Source: Hormiphora californensis (lineage: Eukaryota > Ctenophora > Tentaculata > Cydippida > Pleurobrachiidae). From it: a DNA stretch of 64,000 nt. The DNA lies in assembly GCA_020137815.1 (NCBI GenBank), contig CM035356.1, positions 3,590,063 to 3,654,062 of the forward strand, given 5' to 3'. Below the pieces are notes generated by a model. It saw nothing but the letters and a program-made list of their open reading frames with translations. It did not search any database and was not told the DNA's origin. Shown here one piece after another: positions 11,702 to 27,737 of this stretch. Position 1 is the stretch's first letter. The number at the start of each line of letters is the position of its first letter. Both the position numbers and the translations under genes were made by a program.

Positions 11702-14615
11702 ATGTACACTCGATAATGAATAAAACGTCTGGGGTTATAGCGCATCTTGAAGACATGGAATGTGATATCTGTCTGATTCAGGAAACCTACTTGAAGACTA
11801 GTGATACTGCTAAACTTCAGGAGATAAGAGACTATGGCTGGAATATTTTCTCATCCCCCAGAGCGGAGAGGGCAGGAGGGGGTATTGGGATACTCTACAG
11901 GGATGGAGTGAAGATGAAACTATCACCAGTGCGGAAATTCGATCGTTCCAGATTCAGGAGATTTTAATTGGTAATGGAATGGACCTTACTCGGATATGTA
12001 ATGTTTACAGACCGCCCTATACCGGTAAAGCTAGGTTCACTGAAGCGAAGTTTCTAGAGGAATTTACAGACTATCTCTCAGAGCTAGTAGTGAATACTGG
12101 TCTTCCCCTTATTATGGGAGACTTTAACTTTCAATGGCAGGATAGGGACAACTTCTACACTAAAAAGCTTGCTGAACTCCTAGACTCTTATGAGTTTCCT
12201 CAGCTTGTCCCCAGGCAACCAACACACAATCGTGGAGGTACTCTTGACCTGGTTATATGTCCAAAGGAGGTAGAGGAGAAAGTTAAATCTGTGGAAATAC
12301 ATCCTGAGGGAACAGAGTCTGATCATTTTCTTGTCCTGAGTGAAGTCGTACTGGAGACTAAGGTTGGAAACCTACAGCAACGGGATCGAGTTAACACCTA
12401 CAGAGACTTTAAATCAGTGGACCCGGTATTGTTCATGAAGGCCCTCAGAGGAAGAGGCCTTGAGGGGCGGTTTGATTTGGATTCCCCAGATGATTTATTT
12501 GAGATCTATGAAAGAGAACTGAAGGAGTTAGTGGATAGTTTTGTCCCTTTGAAGAGAAGAAAGAAAGTGAAAACGGTTCGCCCGTGGAGAGACAATGACG
12601 ATGTCAGGGATGCACTAAGAAGACGTCGGGTTGCGGAGAGAGCTTGGAGAAGCAAGAAGACGCCTGTTACGAAGATGCAGTATAACGTGATGAAGAAGAT
12701 GTTTAGTAGAGTAGATAAGGAAGCGAGGACTAACTATCTGAAAGAAGATCTTGAAGAATCAAAAGGGGATTCCAAGACGTTACAGAGGAAACTAAACCGC
12801 CTACTTGGAAACAGTGAGGTAGTGTTGCCAGATGTGGATTGTGATCGTAAACTAGCCGAGGATTTTGCGGACTTCTTTGCTGGAAAAGTGGAAAAAATCA
12901 GGAACTCAGTGAAAGCAGATGTGGACTCTCCTGTGGAGGAAGTGGACTCTTGTGTGGACCTGAATAAGGATTGTATTCTTGAGGAATTTAGGGAAGTCTC
13001 TGAGGATGAGATGAAGAAGATCATTAAGAACATGTCTGATAAAACATGTGATCTTGATCTTATACCGACATGGTTGATCAAAGAGTGTGTGGAAGTTTTT
13101 GCCCCACTCTTTACTAAGATTATCAATTCTTCTATCCGGCAAGGTATTGTTCCAGAATTGTTCCAGCAAGCACTGGTTTTTCCAACCATCAAGAACCCTT
13201 ATGGTGATCGAGATAGCCTTTCCAACTACCGTCCTGTATCTAACCTTCCCTTTGTCTCTAAGGTTCTAGAGAAAGTTGTCCTTGATCAACTGAATCAGGC
13301 TTTGAATGAAAATGACCTACTCAACTCTCACCAGTCAGGATATAGAGTTGGTCATTCCTGTGAAACTCTACTCATGGGGATGTTTGATGATCTACTGCAG
13401 GAGATGGATAAGGGAAACGTTGTAGCTCTACTCCTGTTGGACATGAGTGCAGCGTTTGACACGGTTGACCATGCTAAACTTGTGGATGTTTTGAGGAGGA
13501 GATTTGGAATAAGAGGAACAGCTCTCAAGTGGTTTACTAGCTATCTTGGATCGAGGAATTTCAGAGTCAACGTCAGAGGAGAACTTTCGAAGATTATCTA
13601 CCTCATTTGTGGAGTGCCCCAAGGGTCCCTTCTTGGACCGGTTTTGTTTCTTTTATATGTTGAGGAACTACAGGATCTGGTAAACAAATATGGACTCAAA
13701 ATCAAGCTCTATGCAGATGACTCTCAAATTTATGTGAGTCTAGTCCCTCTTGATGAAAGTGGATGGAATATCACAAGGAGGAAAGTAGAAGAGTGTCTTG
13801 ATCAGATCAAGATTTGGATGGTTCAGCATTGGCTGAAATGTAATGAGTCGAAGACGGAGCTCCTTCTTCTAGGGAAGAGCAGTGCAATTGACAAGCTGGC
13901 TTTTGAGCCCTGTATTAGGTTTGGAGATGCAGATATCTACCCAGTTGACTTCACAGGTACTACCGGAAAGACTCTGGGTATTTATATGGATGAGAACTTG
14001 ACATTGGAACGTCAGGTGAACAGTGTCAAAAGAAACTGTGGAATGTTACTGAGGAATTTGTGGCAGGTCCACCGATGCTTAGACTTCTCTACCAGAATCC
14101 TTCTTGTTAAGCAGCTGGTTATATCCCGCTTGGATTACTGCAATGTCCTCTACGGAGGTTTGCCAATGAAGCTCATCTCTCGGTTACAGAAAGTGATCAA
14201 CTCTTGTATAAGGTTTATCTATGGACTCCACGGTCATCAAGAGGACTACCTCCCTTACATGAGAGAAACCCACATTCTTCCTGTGGAGCAACGAGTGATC
14301 TTTAAGGCCTGTCTCATGGCCTATAAGATTGTACATGGAAGTGCTCCAGATTACCTCATCGAGCAAATACCTACAGATATTGTTGATGTTACTTGCCGTA
14401 CCAGATCGACTGCTGTTCCAGACCCTTATAAGCTCCAGTACCCGAAGCTGTCGAGCATTAATGCCAATTCTAAACTGAGGAAAAGGAGACCATCTGTTCT
14501 CCTGCCAGATCTGTGGAATGCACTCCCCCTTGAGTTGCGATCTCGGCCTACTGCGGAATCTTTCAAGACGGGTTTAAAGACAAGATTGTTTGTGGATGCC
14601 TTTGGATCAGGCTAG
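11656..14615 (+). pseudogene. LINE ORF2: endonuclease and reverse transcriptase, single frameshift
   Basis: The N-terminal frame (11656-11967) begins VGTLNVHSIMNK and includes LIQETY, the start of an APE-type endonuclease. It breaks at a one-base frame change between about 11940 and 11965. The remaining 878 codons (11979-14615) are open: YRPP, the metal-site motif GDFN near residue 48, SDHF near residue 111, then reverse-transcriptase motifs NYRPVSNLP, SAAFDTVDH (motif A), GVPQGSLLGP (motif B) and YADD at 13710-13721 (motif C, catalytic aspartates intact). A C-terminal region with LDYCNVLYGG follows. Apart from the one frame change the catalytic residues are intact, so the insertion is recent or the break is a sequencing error. 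No ATG lies at the natural start; the frame overlaps ORF1 by at least 45 nt. Confidence 0.85.
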
Positions 14616-15792
14616 TTCCGGTTGTTTTCTCCTTTGTTCCAGCCTACTTCTTTTTCTCGGTACCTGTACTCCTCCCATCACGCTGTACTGTCTAGCGTAA
14701 GTATTGTACTTAGGTCTGTATCTTACCTCGTGACAAGTTTTTAACTTAGCTTTATTCTTTGAGTTTGCGGCATGAGTGAAGCACGAGTGTGTAATATTTT
14801 TCCGTTTTTCATTTTTCCCAGTTGTTTCAGAATCTGTTCTCTGAACATTTCATCTGTGTCTATATATATATGGAGTGATCAAGTGACAGTGGTGACAATT
14901 ACCTGTGGCCTTTTTCGAGTTTTTTTTCTAATTTTGTCTGTTATGAGCCTAATCTGTTTTCCCACATATGTGAGCCGGATAATTTGGATTTTCCACCGTT
15001 TTTTTAGTAGTCTATTAAATTGGGTCAAGTGTTAGTTAACTGCTCTGAGTTTCTTTCAGTGGCAGCATCTGTAAAGCTCTGCTGTCCCTGTAGAATATGG
15101 GCAGGATATAAGTTTGAGTATTATTATTATTATCATTTGTAAACCTTGGAAGACGTTCTCAGGGGGCCTAATCCGTGATGAGTGAGCTCAGAGCGAACAA
15201 ATTGAAAATTGAAATTCAAGTTTTGAAAACCGAGAAAATCTGAAAATCTGAATTTCAATTTACCGAAACTTCGAATAAATTTAGGTTTCGCGCCGCGCAT
15301 TTGTGTAGCGCGCAAATAAATGACGCGCGGCAATTATTATATTTTTGAGTATTTTTGGCAATTTTTATATCACCACTCACCAGTGATCGATATGGCTGGT
15401 GGTTCCGCCCTGATTTTGATTGACAGTGTGCTCATATTGGGCTGGCACCGCCAGACAGATATAGCTCCCAGTATGGGATTGTGGCGAATGAAGTCCCAAT
15501 TCGAGTAAAAATTAAAAAGCCTCCAATAAACCCTCCAATAGAAGTGAAAACAAGTTGGTTCATTGCAACAAATCAAATTTTGATTATGTACCACATACAC
15601 ACACAAAGAAGAAACAAATTAAACTCCTCGCTCAATCAATATAACAGGCCATTTTATCTCAATATGAAGTTAGGATTCCCTTATATTCTCGATTCGTCAA
15701 AAACATATCATAATGTTAAATCTACATTCTACACAAGAAAGACTCTATCACATCCATCCCAGAAGCCCCAAAAATTATAGTTTCTGCTAATT
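14616..15792. other. LINE 3' region and SEC23 3' flank
   Basis: From 14616 to about 15138 this is the 3' untranslated part of the LINE. From 15139 to 15792 it is AT-rich flank downstream of the minus-strand SEC23 stop codon and probably includes its 3' UTR. One 43-codon frame on the minus strand (15563-15432) encodes a glycine-rich hydrophobic peptide, but nothing else supports it as a gene. Confidence 0.5.
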
Positions 15793-20454
<4,662 letters not shown>

Positions 20455-20686
20455 TTATTATCAGGGGTGGCCCCAGCACGGATTTTGGGTGGTGTGGCCG
20501 AAGGCCACAGTTCAACAATCAACCCGCAACGGAGTCCAGGGGCCCGGGGCCGAGTCCTTGGTGGGGGGCTTGGGTCGAAGCCCCTGGCAAACTTTTGTTT
20601 TTGATGAATTTGAATCAATTTACAACAACTTTTTTAACAATTTTCAGCCCTTAGTGTGGGTTAAGGGGGGGGGGAGCCCCCATAAT

Positions 20687-20720
20687 ATTGGTTGGTTGGT
20701 TGGTTGGTTGGTTGGTTGGT
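20687..20720 (+). repeat. (GGTT)n microsatellite
   Basis: About eight tandem copies of the tetranucleotide GGTT. The same motif occurs as a short run inside the minisatellite at about 33772. Confidence 0.9.
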
Positions 20721-21059
20721 GATACTAAGCCGACGTTCTACCAAGCTCTTTGAGCGGTGTGACGCGGTGACTCCTAAACTGATTATCCCAATCACTTGTG
20801 TGAAAGAGAACATAATGGTGCCCCTTGGCTTCGTTAGCGTCTGTCGTCCCAGAATATTTTAGTTTTCATCAATTCTAAGCAATTGAGATTGAGATTACAC
20901 TTTAAAGCTATTTACCACCCCCAACAACCCCTGTCATGAAAAGTTTGAGGGTACCACCCCAGGCTGGGGCCATCGCCCATCACTGGGTATTGTGTTAGGG
21001 CATGGAGATAAGAGAGGTAAAACGAAACTCGAAAGTTAAAACGAAAATTTAAAAAGTTT

Positions 21060-21610
21060 TTATTTTGGGTCGAGCAACGCGGCCAGCGTTAAAATCTGGG
21101 TGTTTGGTGAGTGCTGACAAACGGTTTTTTAGGGTTAGGGCTAAAGTAGGGTTAGGGTTAGGGCTGGGGTTTGGGTTGGGGTTAGGCCTTGACATTTCCT
21201 ACCAGATAAACTTTGAATTAGCCAAAACGGTTGAGTGGTTTGGCGGTTAGAGCCATTTTAGTGAATCAACTTTTTTGGCAGCGCGCACCTGTAAACAGGC
21301 CACCAAACACCCAGATCGTAACGGCGGGGCGCGATTATAAACTGGGTGCCTTGCAGCGTGTTTACAGGTGCGCGCTACCAAAAGAGTACAGTTAGACCGA
21401 CTTTTTTCAAACGGCTATAGCCACGCAACCACATGGCCAATTTGAGTAAACTAAACGGTATCTGTTAGAGAATCGATAGCCCTAACCGATAACCCCAAAC
21501 CAAACCCTAACCAGACCCTAACAGATAGCCCTAACCCGCCGCGCGCGCTAAAACTACGAATTGTTAGCAATGAAAGGCACCCAGATTTTAACGTTTTCCG
21601 TAACGGCGCC
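21060..21610. repeat. Nested inverted repeats with telomere-like motif
   Basis: The outer pair is GCGTTAAAATCTGGGTG near 21088 and its inverse CACCCAGATTTTAACG near 21578. An inner pair is GCGCGCACCTGTAAACA at about 21276 and its inverse near 21360. Degenerate GGGTTAGGG copies lie at about 21125-21187 and in reverse orientation (CCCTAACC) at about 21478-21536, so the block as a whole is a decayed foldback sequence. No target duplication is visible. Confidence 0.6.
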
Positions 21611-21873
21611 CGAGCAACGCGATCCGAGCTCGGCCGAGCTGAAGCTGGTGCGCGGCGCCTTTGCGCAACGTAAAATAAAATATTACCGCGCGTTACATCA
21701 AATTTAATAAATGCAGTGTGATGTTTTGCAAATTTTGAAAGCGATTTTTTTTGCTCGTTCTTTTGACTTTTTCTTAAAATCTACAGGGCTGCCCCTCCTG
21801 GTTCCCTTCATTTTCCCGTTTTCGTTTGGTCGAACTTCCTCAAGATAAATCTGTTTGGAAATCTGAATTCAGT

Positions 21874-23444
21874 ATGCAAAAAAGGGTCATAAGTCGACCT
21901 GCTAGACCGTTGTGCAAGAAAAGTGGATCCGTAGATTCCTCAGACAGGTAAGTTTCTTTACTAACTTGAAACTTGAAACTTGAAAAATAATTGAGGCTAT
22001 CAAACAAATGACCACCTTTCAACTCAACTGTCCTTTCCTCGCTCATCACTTCTAAACTCAACAAATTGAATTTCAATTCTCAGTGGTCCCTGGTGCTTCC
22101 ACCACCTCCTTCCCACGAATGAAGTAATGTTTTCCAGGAGACCTTTGCACCATTTTCTTCAGTCGATCAACAAGCTGTCTTCTCTCATTTCGTTCCTCCA
22201 AAGTCCTGTCAGGCGAAATGAAGACCTTATCGAATTTGCCGGTCCTTTTTAGTCGGGATTTTTTCGACAGGATCGACATCTGAGCGTCTCTGCTCTTCAG
22301 TACGACTTTCACTGGTCTGACAGTTAAAGACTGCCTTCCCAAGCGCTCCACTGATTTCACGTTCTGAGTCTCTCCTAGCTCAACAAGAAGAGACTCTACT
22401 TGAGTTTCAAGCTCCACACTACTATTTATTGACTCTTGCAGGCCATGGATGATGATGTTACACCCACGGTCCTCAGAGGCTGCCACAATAGCTGATTGAA
22501 TTTTCTAAATCACGATATCAGGCGTCTACAGTTTAATATCATTCTTTTTTTAGGTCGATAACACCAACAGAAAATGAAGTCAAGGAAAATCATCCTAAAA
22601 CCCCCAACATAAAACCAGTTCGGACTGGTGTCATCAAGACTCCAACGAAGCAGACTCCAACAAGGACACTCAAACCTGCCTCTCGACTAGCATCTCCTCG
22701 TGTTATCAAAGATAAAGTGTACGTATTTAAGGAATTTTCATTATTTGCACAGTGGCACTTATATTAATCCCATTGCAGATCTAAAACGGATAATCCCCGA
22801 ACCCCAATAACTCGTTCTGCAACACCCAAGAAAGGAGGCACATCGCCACATTGGAAGGCACCTTCCAAACCACAGGAAGGCTTTGGGCACGTCAGACCAT
22901 TGCCTGGTAGAGGTGGACCAAGAAAGCAGAAGAAGGTGTACAACCCTTCCTCACTATTTTCACTTTGTCAGGGAGCTGTAACAACCCTTGTTGTCCCAAC
23001 CGAGGTAATTAATTCTCAAAGCATGGTTCTAGAATGCTTGTCTTCATCTGCACATTAATTATATCCCTCTCTCAGATTTCTGATATATCTTGTAGAACGT
23101 GTGTCGTGTAGCAGCAGTAGCAGTAGAGGTTACCATGTTTTTTGTCTATCCAATATCTTCTCTCTTCTCCATTCTCTTTCGTTTGCAGGTGTTAAAAATT
23201 CTATGCTTGTTTTCGTCATGTTGATCTCTTCGTTGTACTGGAGAAAAATAACAATAGCTGATTGTAGTAATGATTCCTCTCTCTCTTTTCTCTCTCTCTC
23301 TCCCTCTCTCTTTAATTATATTCCATTTACCGCCCTACTCCGGGCCGGGGCCAGGGGGTTGACATGCATAAGAAACCCCTTCATTTATCTAGCTACATAA
23401 TGCATCTCTCGTTAGTGAATCCTCTCTCTCTTTCTCTCACTCTC

Positions 23445-23498
<54 letters not shown>

Positions 23499-24193
23499 AC
23501 TCACACTCTCTCTTTCTCTCTAACAGGTGTCGGAGGATGTGAAAGACGTAATCAAGAGACGTGTCTACAATCAGGCAGTTCTAGGAACAGTCTGGAGCAC
23601 GGTGAGTTATGAGCCAAGCATGGGGGGGGGGTGTGGGGTCAACGTGAAGTTGAGTGGTACTTCAAGTGAGTAGATCTACAAATACCATGTGGACTCAAAT
23701 GTGATTTCCAGATCTGTATCTATCCCCTTTCTCTCTCTACTTCTCTGTAATTGAAATGTGATCATGTCGTTAGAGTGGCACACGATGATCATTACAAACA
23801 CACATACTGGGGTAAGAAGAGCAAAGTTTATCCGAATACAAAAAGGCAAACATATGCAATAAATTTAATTTCAAAACCCAAAGACGAACCCCACTCCCAG
23901 TACAACGGGGGCCAAAAAGGGGGGAAAAGGGTAAAGGAAAAAATGGATGGGGAGAGAAAGAAACCCATTTACTTTGACCCCGTGGGCCCTTGTTTTACAT
24001 TTTTTGGGGGTTTTCCCGGGCCCTTTTTTTTGGGCCCTTTTTTCTAATCCATAATGTTATCAGGCAACACCCGCAGGTTTTTAAAATTTGGGCTGTAATA
24101 ATCTCTTGATCTCTCAAAAACAAAATGGGGGTTATATTTTACCAAAATTTTTCCCCCCCCCTCCCCCCCCCCCAAATTAAAATTTTTGGGGGG

Positions 24194-24230
<37 letters not shown>

Positions 24231-24790
24231 AGGGTTTTTGGAGAAGCAGGGAGGGAATCCAAAAAACTTCTTTTCACTCCGGGGTTCCCCCTTCCCCTAA
24301 TCCTTTCCTTTCCTCTCTCTCTCTCTCTCTCTCTCCTCTCCCTTTTTCTCTTTCTTCTCCTCTATCTTTCCTCTCTCTTTTCTCCTTTTCCCCCCCTATC
24401 TTTCTCTCCGCTCTCTTCTCTTATTTTCTCTCTCTCTCTCTCCCCCTTCCCCTCCTTCTCCCCCTCCTCTCCCCTCTCTCCATCTTTCTCTCTGGCAACA
24501 AGCTGTTTCCTCATGCACACCCTGCTGCCTCCCTGTCATTCTGAGTGGGTAATTGTATCTGCTACCTGAGAGAGGGAGGGACAGAGAGGGAACAAGAGGG
24601 ACAGAGAGAGAACAGGCTTTTGTTGTTAGTAACCACTTTGCCACTTTGCTCCTTGTTTGTTCCTTCTACGCAGCTCCCACAGGGTGGTGTCTCCAGCAGA
24701 ACCAGTGACAACTTCTCCGTCACAGTAACAGCAGCCCTGCAGCAGTTCAATCAGAGTACCATTGTGCAGGAGTTGTCCTTTGATTTGTAA
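21874..24790 (+). CDS. Unrecognised basic Ser/Thr-Pro-rich protein (218 aa, 5 exons)
   Basis: Exons are 21874-21947, 22554-22718, 22779-23004, 23527-23601 and 24674-24790; the junctions are GT-AG and the 657-nt frame is continuous from ATG to TAA. I do not recognise the family. Residues 1-130 are basic and disordered with many TP/SP sites (ITPTEN, IKTPTKQTPTRT, ASPRV, PRTPITRSATPKK), such as proline-directed kinases modify in microtubule or chromatin proteins. Residues about 133-155 (YNPSSLFSLCQGAVTTLVVP) are the first hydrophobic, probably folded part. The C-terminal 60 residues (VSEDVKDVIKRRVYNQAVLG, then SVTVTAALQQFNQSTIVQEL) look helical. A polyadenylation signal follows 277 bp after the stop. 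The exon phasing over four junctions makes a real gene likely; the function is unknown. Confidence 0.65.
22073..22498 (-). pseudogene. LINE ORF1-like fragment antisense in intron 1
   Basis: An open frame of about 140 residues, bounded upstream by a stop, encodes IIIHGLQES, VERLGRQ, VKVVLKSRD, VFISPDRTLEERNERRQL and YFIRGKEVVE. This order (RRM-like domain, then a C-terminal domain with the PDRT.EER motif) is typical of ORF1 proteins of L2/CR1-type LINEs in invertebrates. It lacks a clear start and any ORF2, and lies in intron 1 of the 218-aa gene on the opposite strand. No internal stop has accumulated, so it is either young or retained by chance. Confidence 0.7.
23430..23502 (+). repeat. (CT)n microsatellite upstream of an acceptor
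   Basis: CT-rich tract ending about 25 bp before the exon 4 acceptor of the 218-aa gene (exon starts at 23527), so it may serve as an extended polypyrimidine tract. Confidence 0.9.
23880..24300. other. Low-quality stretch with inflated homopolymers
   Basis: Consecutive homopolymers of C, G, T and A lie next to each other here (for example T and A runs at 24197-24232, doubled letters throughout). Sequence on both sides is normal. This pattern is typical of uncorrected consensus error rather than biology. It falls inside intron 4 of the 218-aa gene, so it does not affect the exon models. CT-rich sequence follows to about 24500. Confidence 0.7.
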
Positions 24791-25066
24791 CTGCACCCAG
24801 AATACTGCACCGGTATCTCAGTACATCTCTGTACCATCGTTCATATCTCTGTACTAGCTGAGTGGTGGGGATGGAGCATGTGGGTGCTACCATTCTTAGT
24901 GGTGCGGTTCTATCACTTCTCTACTACATTCAGGTAATTATACCCACTATGCTACTACAAATTAAAAACAGCGGTGGTTTTACGATCTATACAATTGTTT
25001 CATGGTGTCTCACGAGGAGACATCAATCACTATACTACTATGTTATAGTTAGCATGAATCAATATC

Positions 25067-25072
25067 AATAAA
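25067..25072 (+). promoter_or_regulatory. Polyadenylation signal AATAAA
   Basis: First canonical AATAAA downstream of the 218-aa gene stop codon, 277 bp away, on the coding strand. Confidence 0.45.
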
Positions 25073-25659
25073 GGGCGGGAATAGTTTATCAGGGACCTCT
25101 CAAGAGAGTGACTGATTTAGCGAATCAAGTAAAGATCCAGGGGGCGAGAAGTGAGAACTTCCCTCGCGGACTCGTGAATGCAATTTTCTGGAATGTGATA
25201 TTGGTGACTAATCGATCTCCAGTAATCTATTTCCCGGGGCAACCCTGTATTGCAACATTTTCCCTTCTCAGATCTGTTATTAAAGGGATCGGTGCGGTTA
25301 TTAATTGACCGTGTGTGTATATCAATCATAATGAATAATCTGGTTTTTCTCTTTCCGGCTGAAAAAGTAATTAGACGGTCTTCCGTGTATGCAGGAGTTG
25401 TGTTTTTAGCAATACTCTAGAATATTCTGATTGTATTTTTTGTAGGTATGCAATATTTCTGACCACCTTTCCACGCTGTGCTCTATTTCAGGCCCGCTCA
25501 GGGCCCCGTCTTTGGACCGTTGCATATTTTAGTTTTCGCACGTGTTTAGTTTTAGTTTTTAGATGAGGTCCCCCTACATAATATGCTAGTACTCATTGAG
25601 AAATCATCGTTGCTTGTGACTGAGTAGTTTCAGTACTTTTTATATTTCCAGGAACACAG

Positions 25660-25776
25660 AATCATTGTGGTAGTTGGGTAGTACCCTTCGTGGGGTAACT
25701 CAGTTGAACACAGGGAGGACACAGCTGGGAAGCAGAGTCACCCCATAAAGGGTACCATCCAGCTACCACAATGATT
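25660..25776. mobile_element. Small foldback/MITE, 117 bp
   Basis: The first and last 29 bp are inverted copies (AATCATTGTGGTAG and following bases, three mismatches), and a further pairing GTGGGGTAACTC/GAGTCACCCCA lies inside. No target duplication is evident. Confidence 0.6.
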
Positions 25777-26834
25777 TTCCTGCTCTTCTCATTCTTCACT
25801 AACTTATCAGATTTCCCACAGTCAATAATATTAGCTGTGTAATAGTTTATCTGTCTGGATCTCACTAACCGAATAATTATTAACCTAACCGATATGTAGG
25901 CATCCGTTTAGCCTAATTTGATCAGATATATGCCCTAGACTCACTACTTGCACAAGCTACTGCTGCACCTTTGAAAGATAAGAGTTAGATGGAAAGAGGA
26001 TACCCTTGTTGCAAGGGACGAGAAAACTCTTGTTTTGCACATATCGATTATCTTGGCTTCCCAGTTCAAACTCTTGTCTAGGGAGACCGGAAGCGTTTCT
26101 CTTCGTTTTGTACTCATAACCACATTTCGCCTCGCCCACCTGTCTTTCTCAGTCGAATAGTGTTTGTCTTATGACTATGCTGTGTGTGTTTCAGGGCTCT
26201 CAGCTTGCTTGTATTCCCACGCCGTCCACAATATCACTTTCACTTGACATGGATTGAAAGCAATTGAGAGTGGAAAGAGAGAGACAAAGAAAGAAAGAGA
26301 GATTCCTTGACTATTCAGAGTTTTGTCTTGCACGTCGTGTCTACTGAAACGATCCTCCCCCACTCAATATTCTGACAGACCACAGTCCCACTCTTTGTTA
26401 TTTGACCCTGTTTCATCTGATTGGATTTCTCTCTTGATTGACTCCTAGCTTCATCGTAACATCTGGTTTTCAGTAATTGGGTACTTTGTTGTTGCCCTAA
26501 TTGAGTACTTTGTTGTTGCCCTAATTGAGTCCCTATCTGAGGTAGTGTTGCGTGGCATGTTGCCCATGTCCCTAATTGGCCCAATCAAGTTCTCCCCCTC
26601 TCTCTCACATCCAATTGTAGCACAGGGTTGTTCATTTGATTTGTGTGTGTTTTGAAGTGTGACAGTTGCTGCCCCATTGCACCTTTCCACCCAACTTCTA
26701 TTGCACTTCTGTATTGCATCCTTCCACCCAACTTCTGCACTTCTGTAGTGATACCATGGTCCTTCCCTTTCTGTCATGCTTCACCGCAGGAACAGCTGAT
26801 TTTAAACATACCCGGGTGAGTACTTACCCATATA

Positions 26835-27737
26835 TTAGGTTGTTCCACAATGATCGGGACTGAGGCTATACACCACGCTATGCAGCCCCCTGAATCAAAC
26901 TGACGGTACTACCGGGTTAATTGGTTAATTTGAAAGAGAAAAACTGGTATTAGTTTTGCCGCTACCTGTTTGGTTGCGGAATTAGGGCCAATTTTCAATA
27001 TCTCGAAATACCCGCCGCCGAAAGGCCAATTATTGACCAATAAAGGTACCTTATTATGATCCAAATTTGGTTTAACGCTGGTTGGGATTACTCTTGGACT
27101 TAACCGAGCCGTTCGTGTGAAATTCGTTGGCAAATTCCGGTTTCATAGCTCAATATCGACAAAAGTTCACAAAAAATAGACGAAAAACGACCCAAAAAAG
27201 TTGCAATTTTTAAGCAATTTTTCTAAAACCCAAAAAAAAGTACAAAAAAGACCATTTAAAGGTTTAAAATGGATGGATTCGCAAAGAGAATCGTTTCAAT
27301 TAAATTTTTAGCTATCAAGAACTTGTTTTGGAACCACTATGCGCTGGCAAGGGCCACAGTTTCTTGGAAATTTCTGATTTTTAGCTCTAGTAGGAAATGA
27401 CTTCTGCGCCGAGCAAAATTGAAATTTGAGGAAAAAAATTCACTAAAGTTTAAGTTCAGACAATTCCTGAACGCCTAGTACTGTTTTCGTTATTGATTTT
27501 TGAAATTTTCTGTGACTCAGAGCTTCTTTAAGAAAGTCACTTTTTTCATTTTCGGCAGCCAAAAAAGTGAGATTTTTAAAGTGGACTTCCTGGTTCTTAC
27601 AAAAACGCAACAGGATCTTAACAAAGCTTCTTAGAACAGAAAAATGTCCCAAAAACACGATGGTGTTGGCAGAATTCCCCTAAGTTGGCTAGTTTTTGAT
27701 TTATACCTACAGTCCCGATCATTGTGGAACAACCTAA
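26835..27737. mobile_element. Tc1/mariner-like non-autonomous element, 0.9 kb
   Basis: Both ends begin TTAGGTTGTTCCACAATGAT in inverted orientation, and a TA dinucleotide flanks each end (26833-26834 and 27738-27739), as expected for Tc1/mariner insertion. The TTAGGTTG start is common in mariner termini. The interior has no transposase frame. Confidence 0.75.

Larger units (their letters stand above)
10080..15138 (+). mobile_element. Near full-length LINE (CR1/L2-like non-LTR retrotransposon)
   Basis: About 5 kb containing a leader of about 300 bp, a zinc-knuckle ORF1 (10394-11701), an endonuclease/reverse transcriptase ORF2 (about 11656-14615, one frameshift) and a 3' region of about 500 bp ending in a TATTATTATTATTAT microsatellite at about 15118-15134. 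No RNase H domain is seen after the reverse transcriptase. The architecture and the microsatellite tail fit the CR1/L2/Rex group. The exact 5' boundary is not visible. Confidence 0.8.

Noticed and set aside
12734-13192. Antisense frames within LINE ORF2
   Set aside because: They overlap the well-supported reverse transcriptase frame and have no family resemblance.
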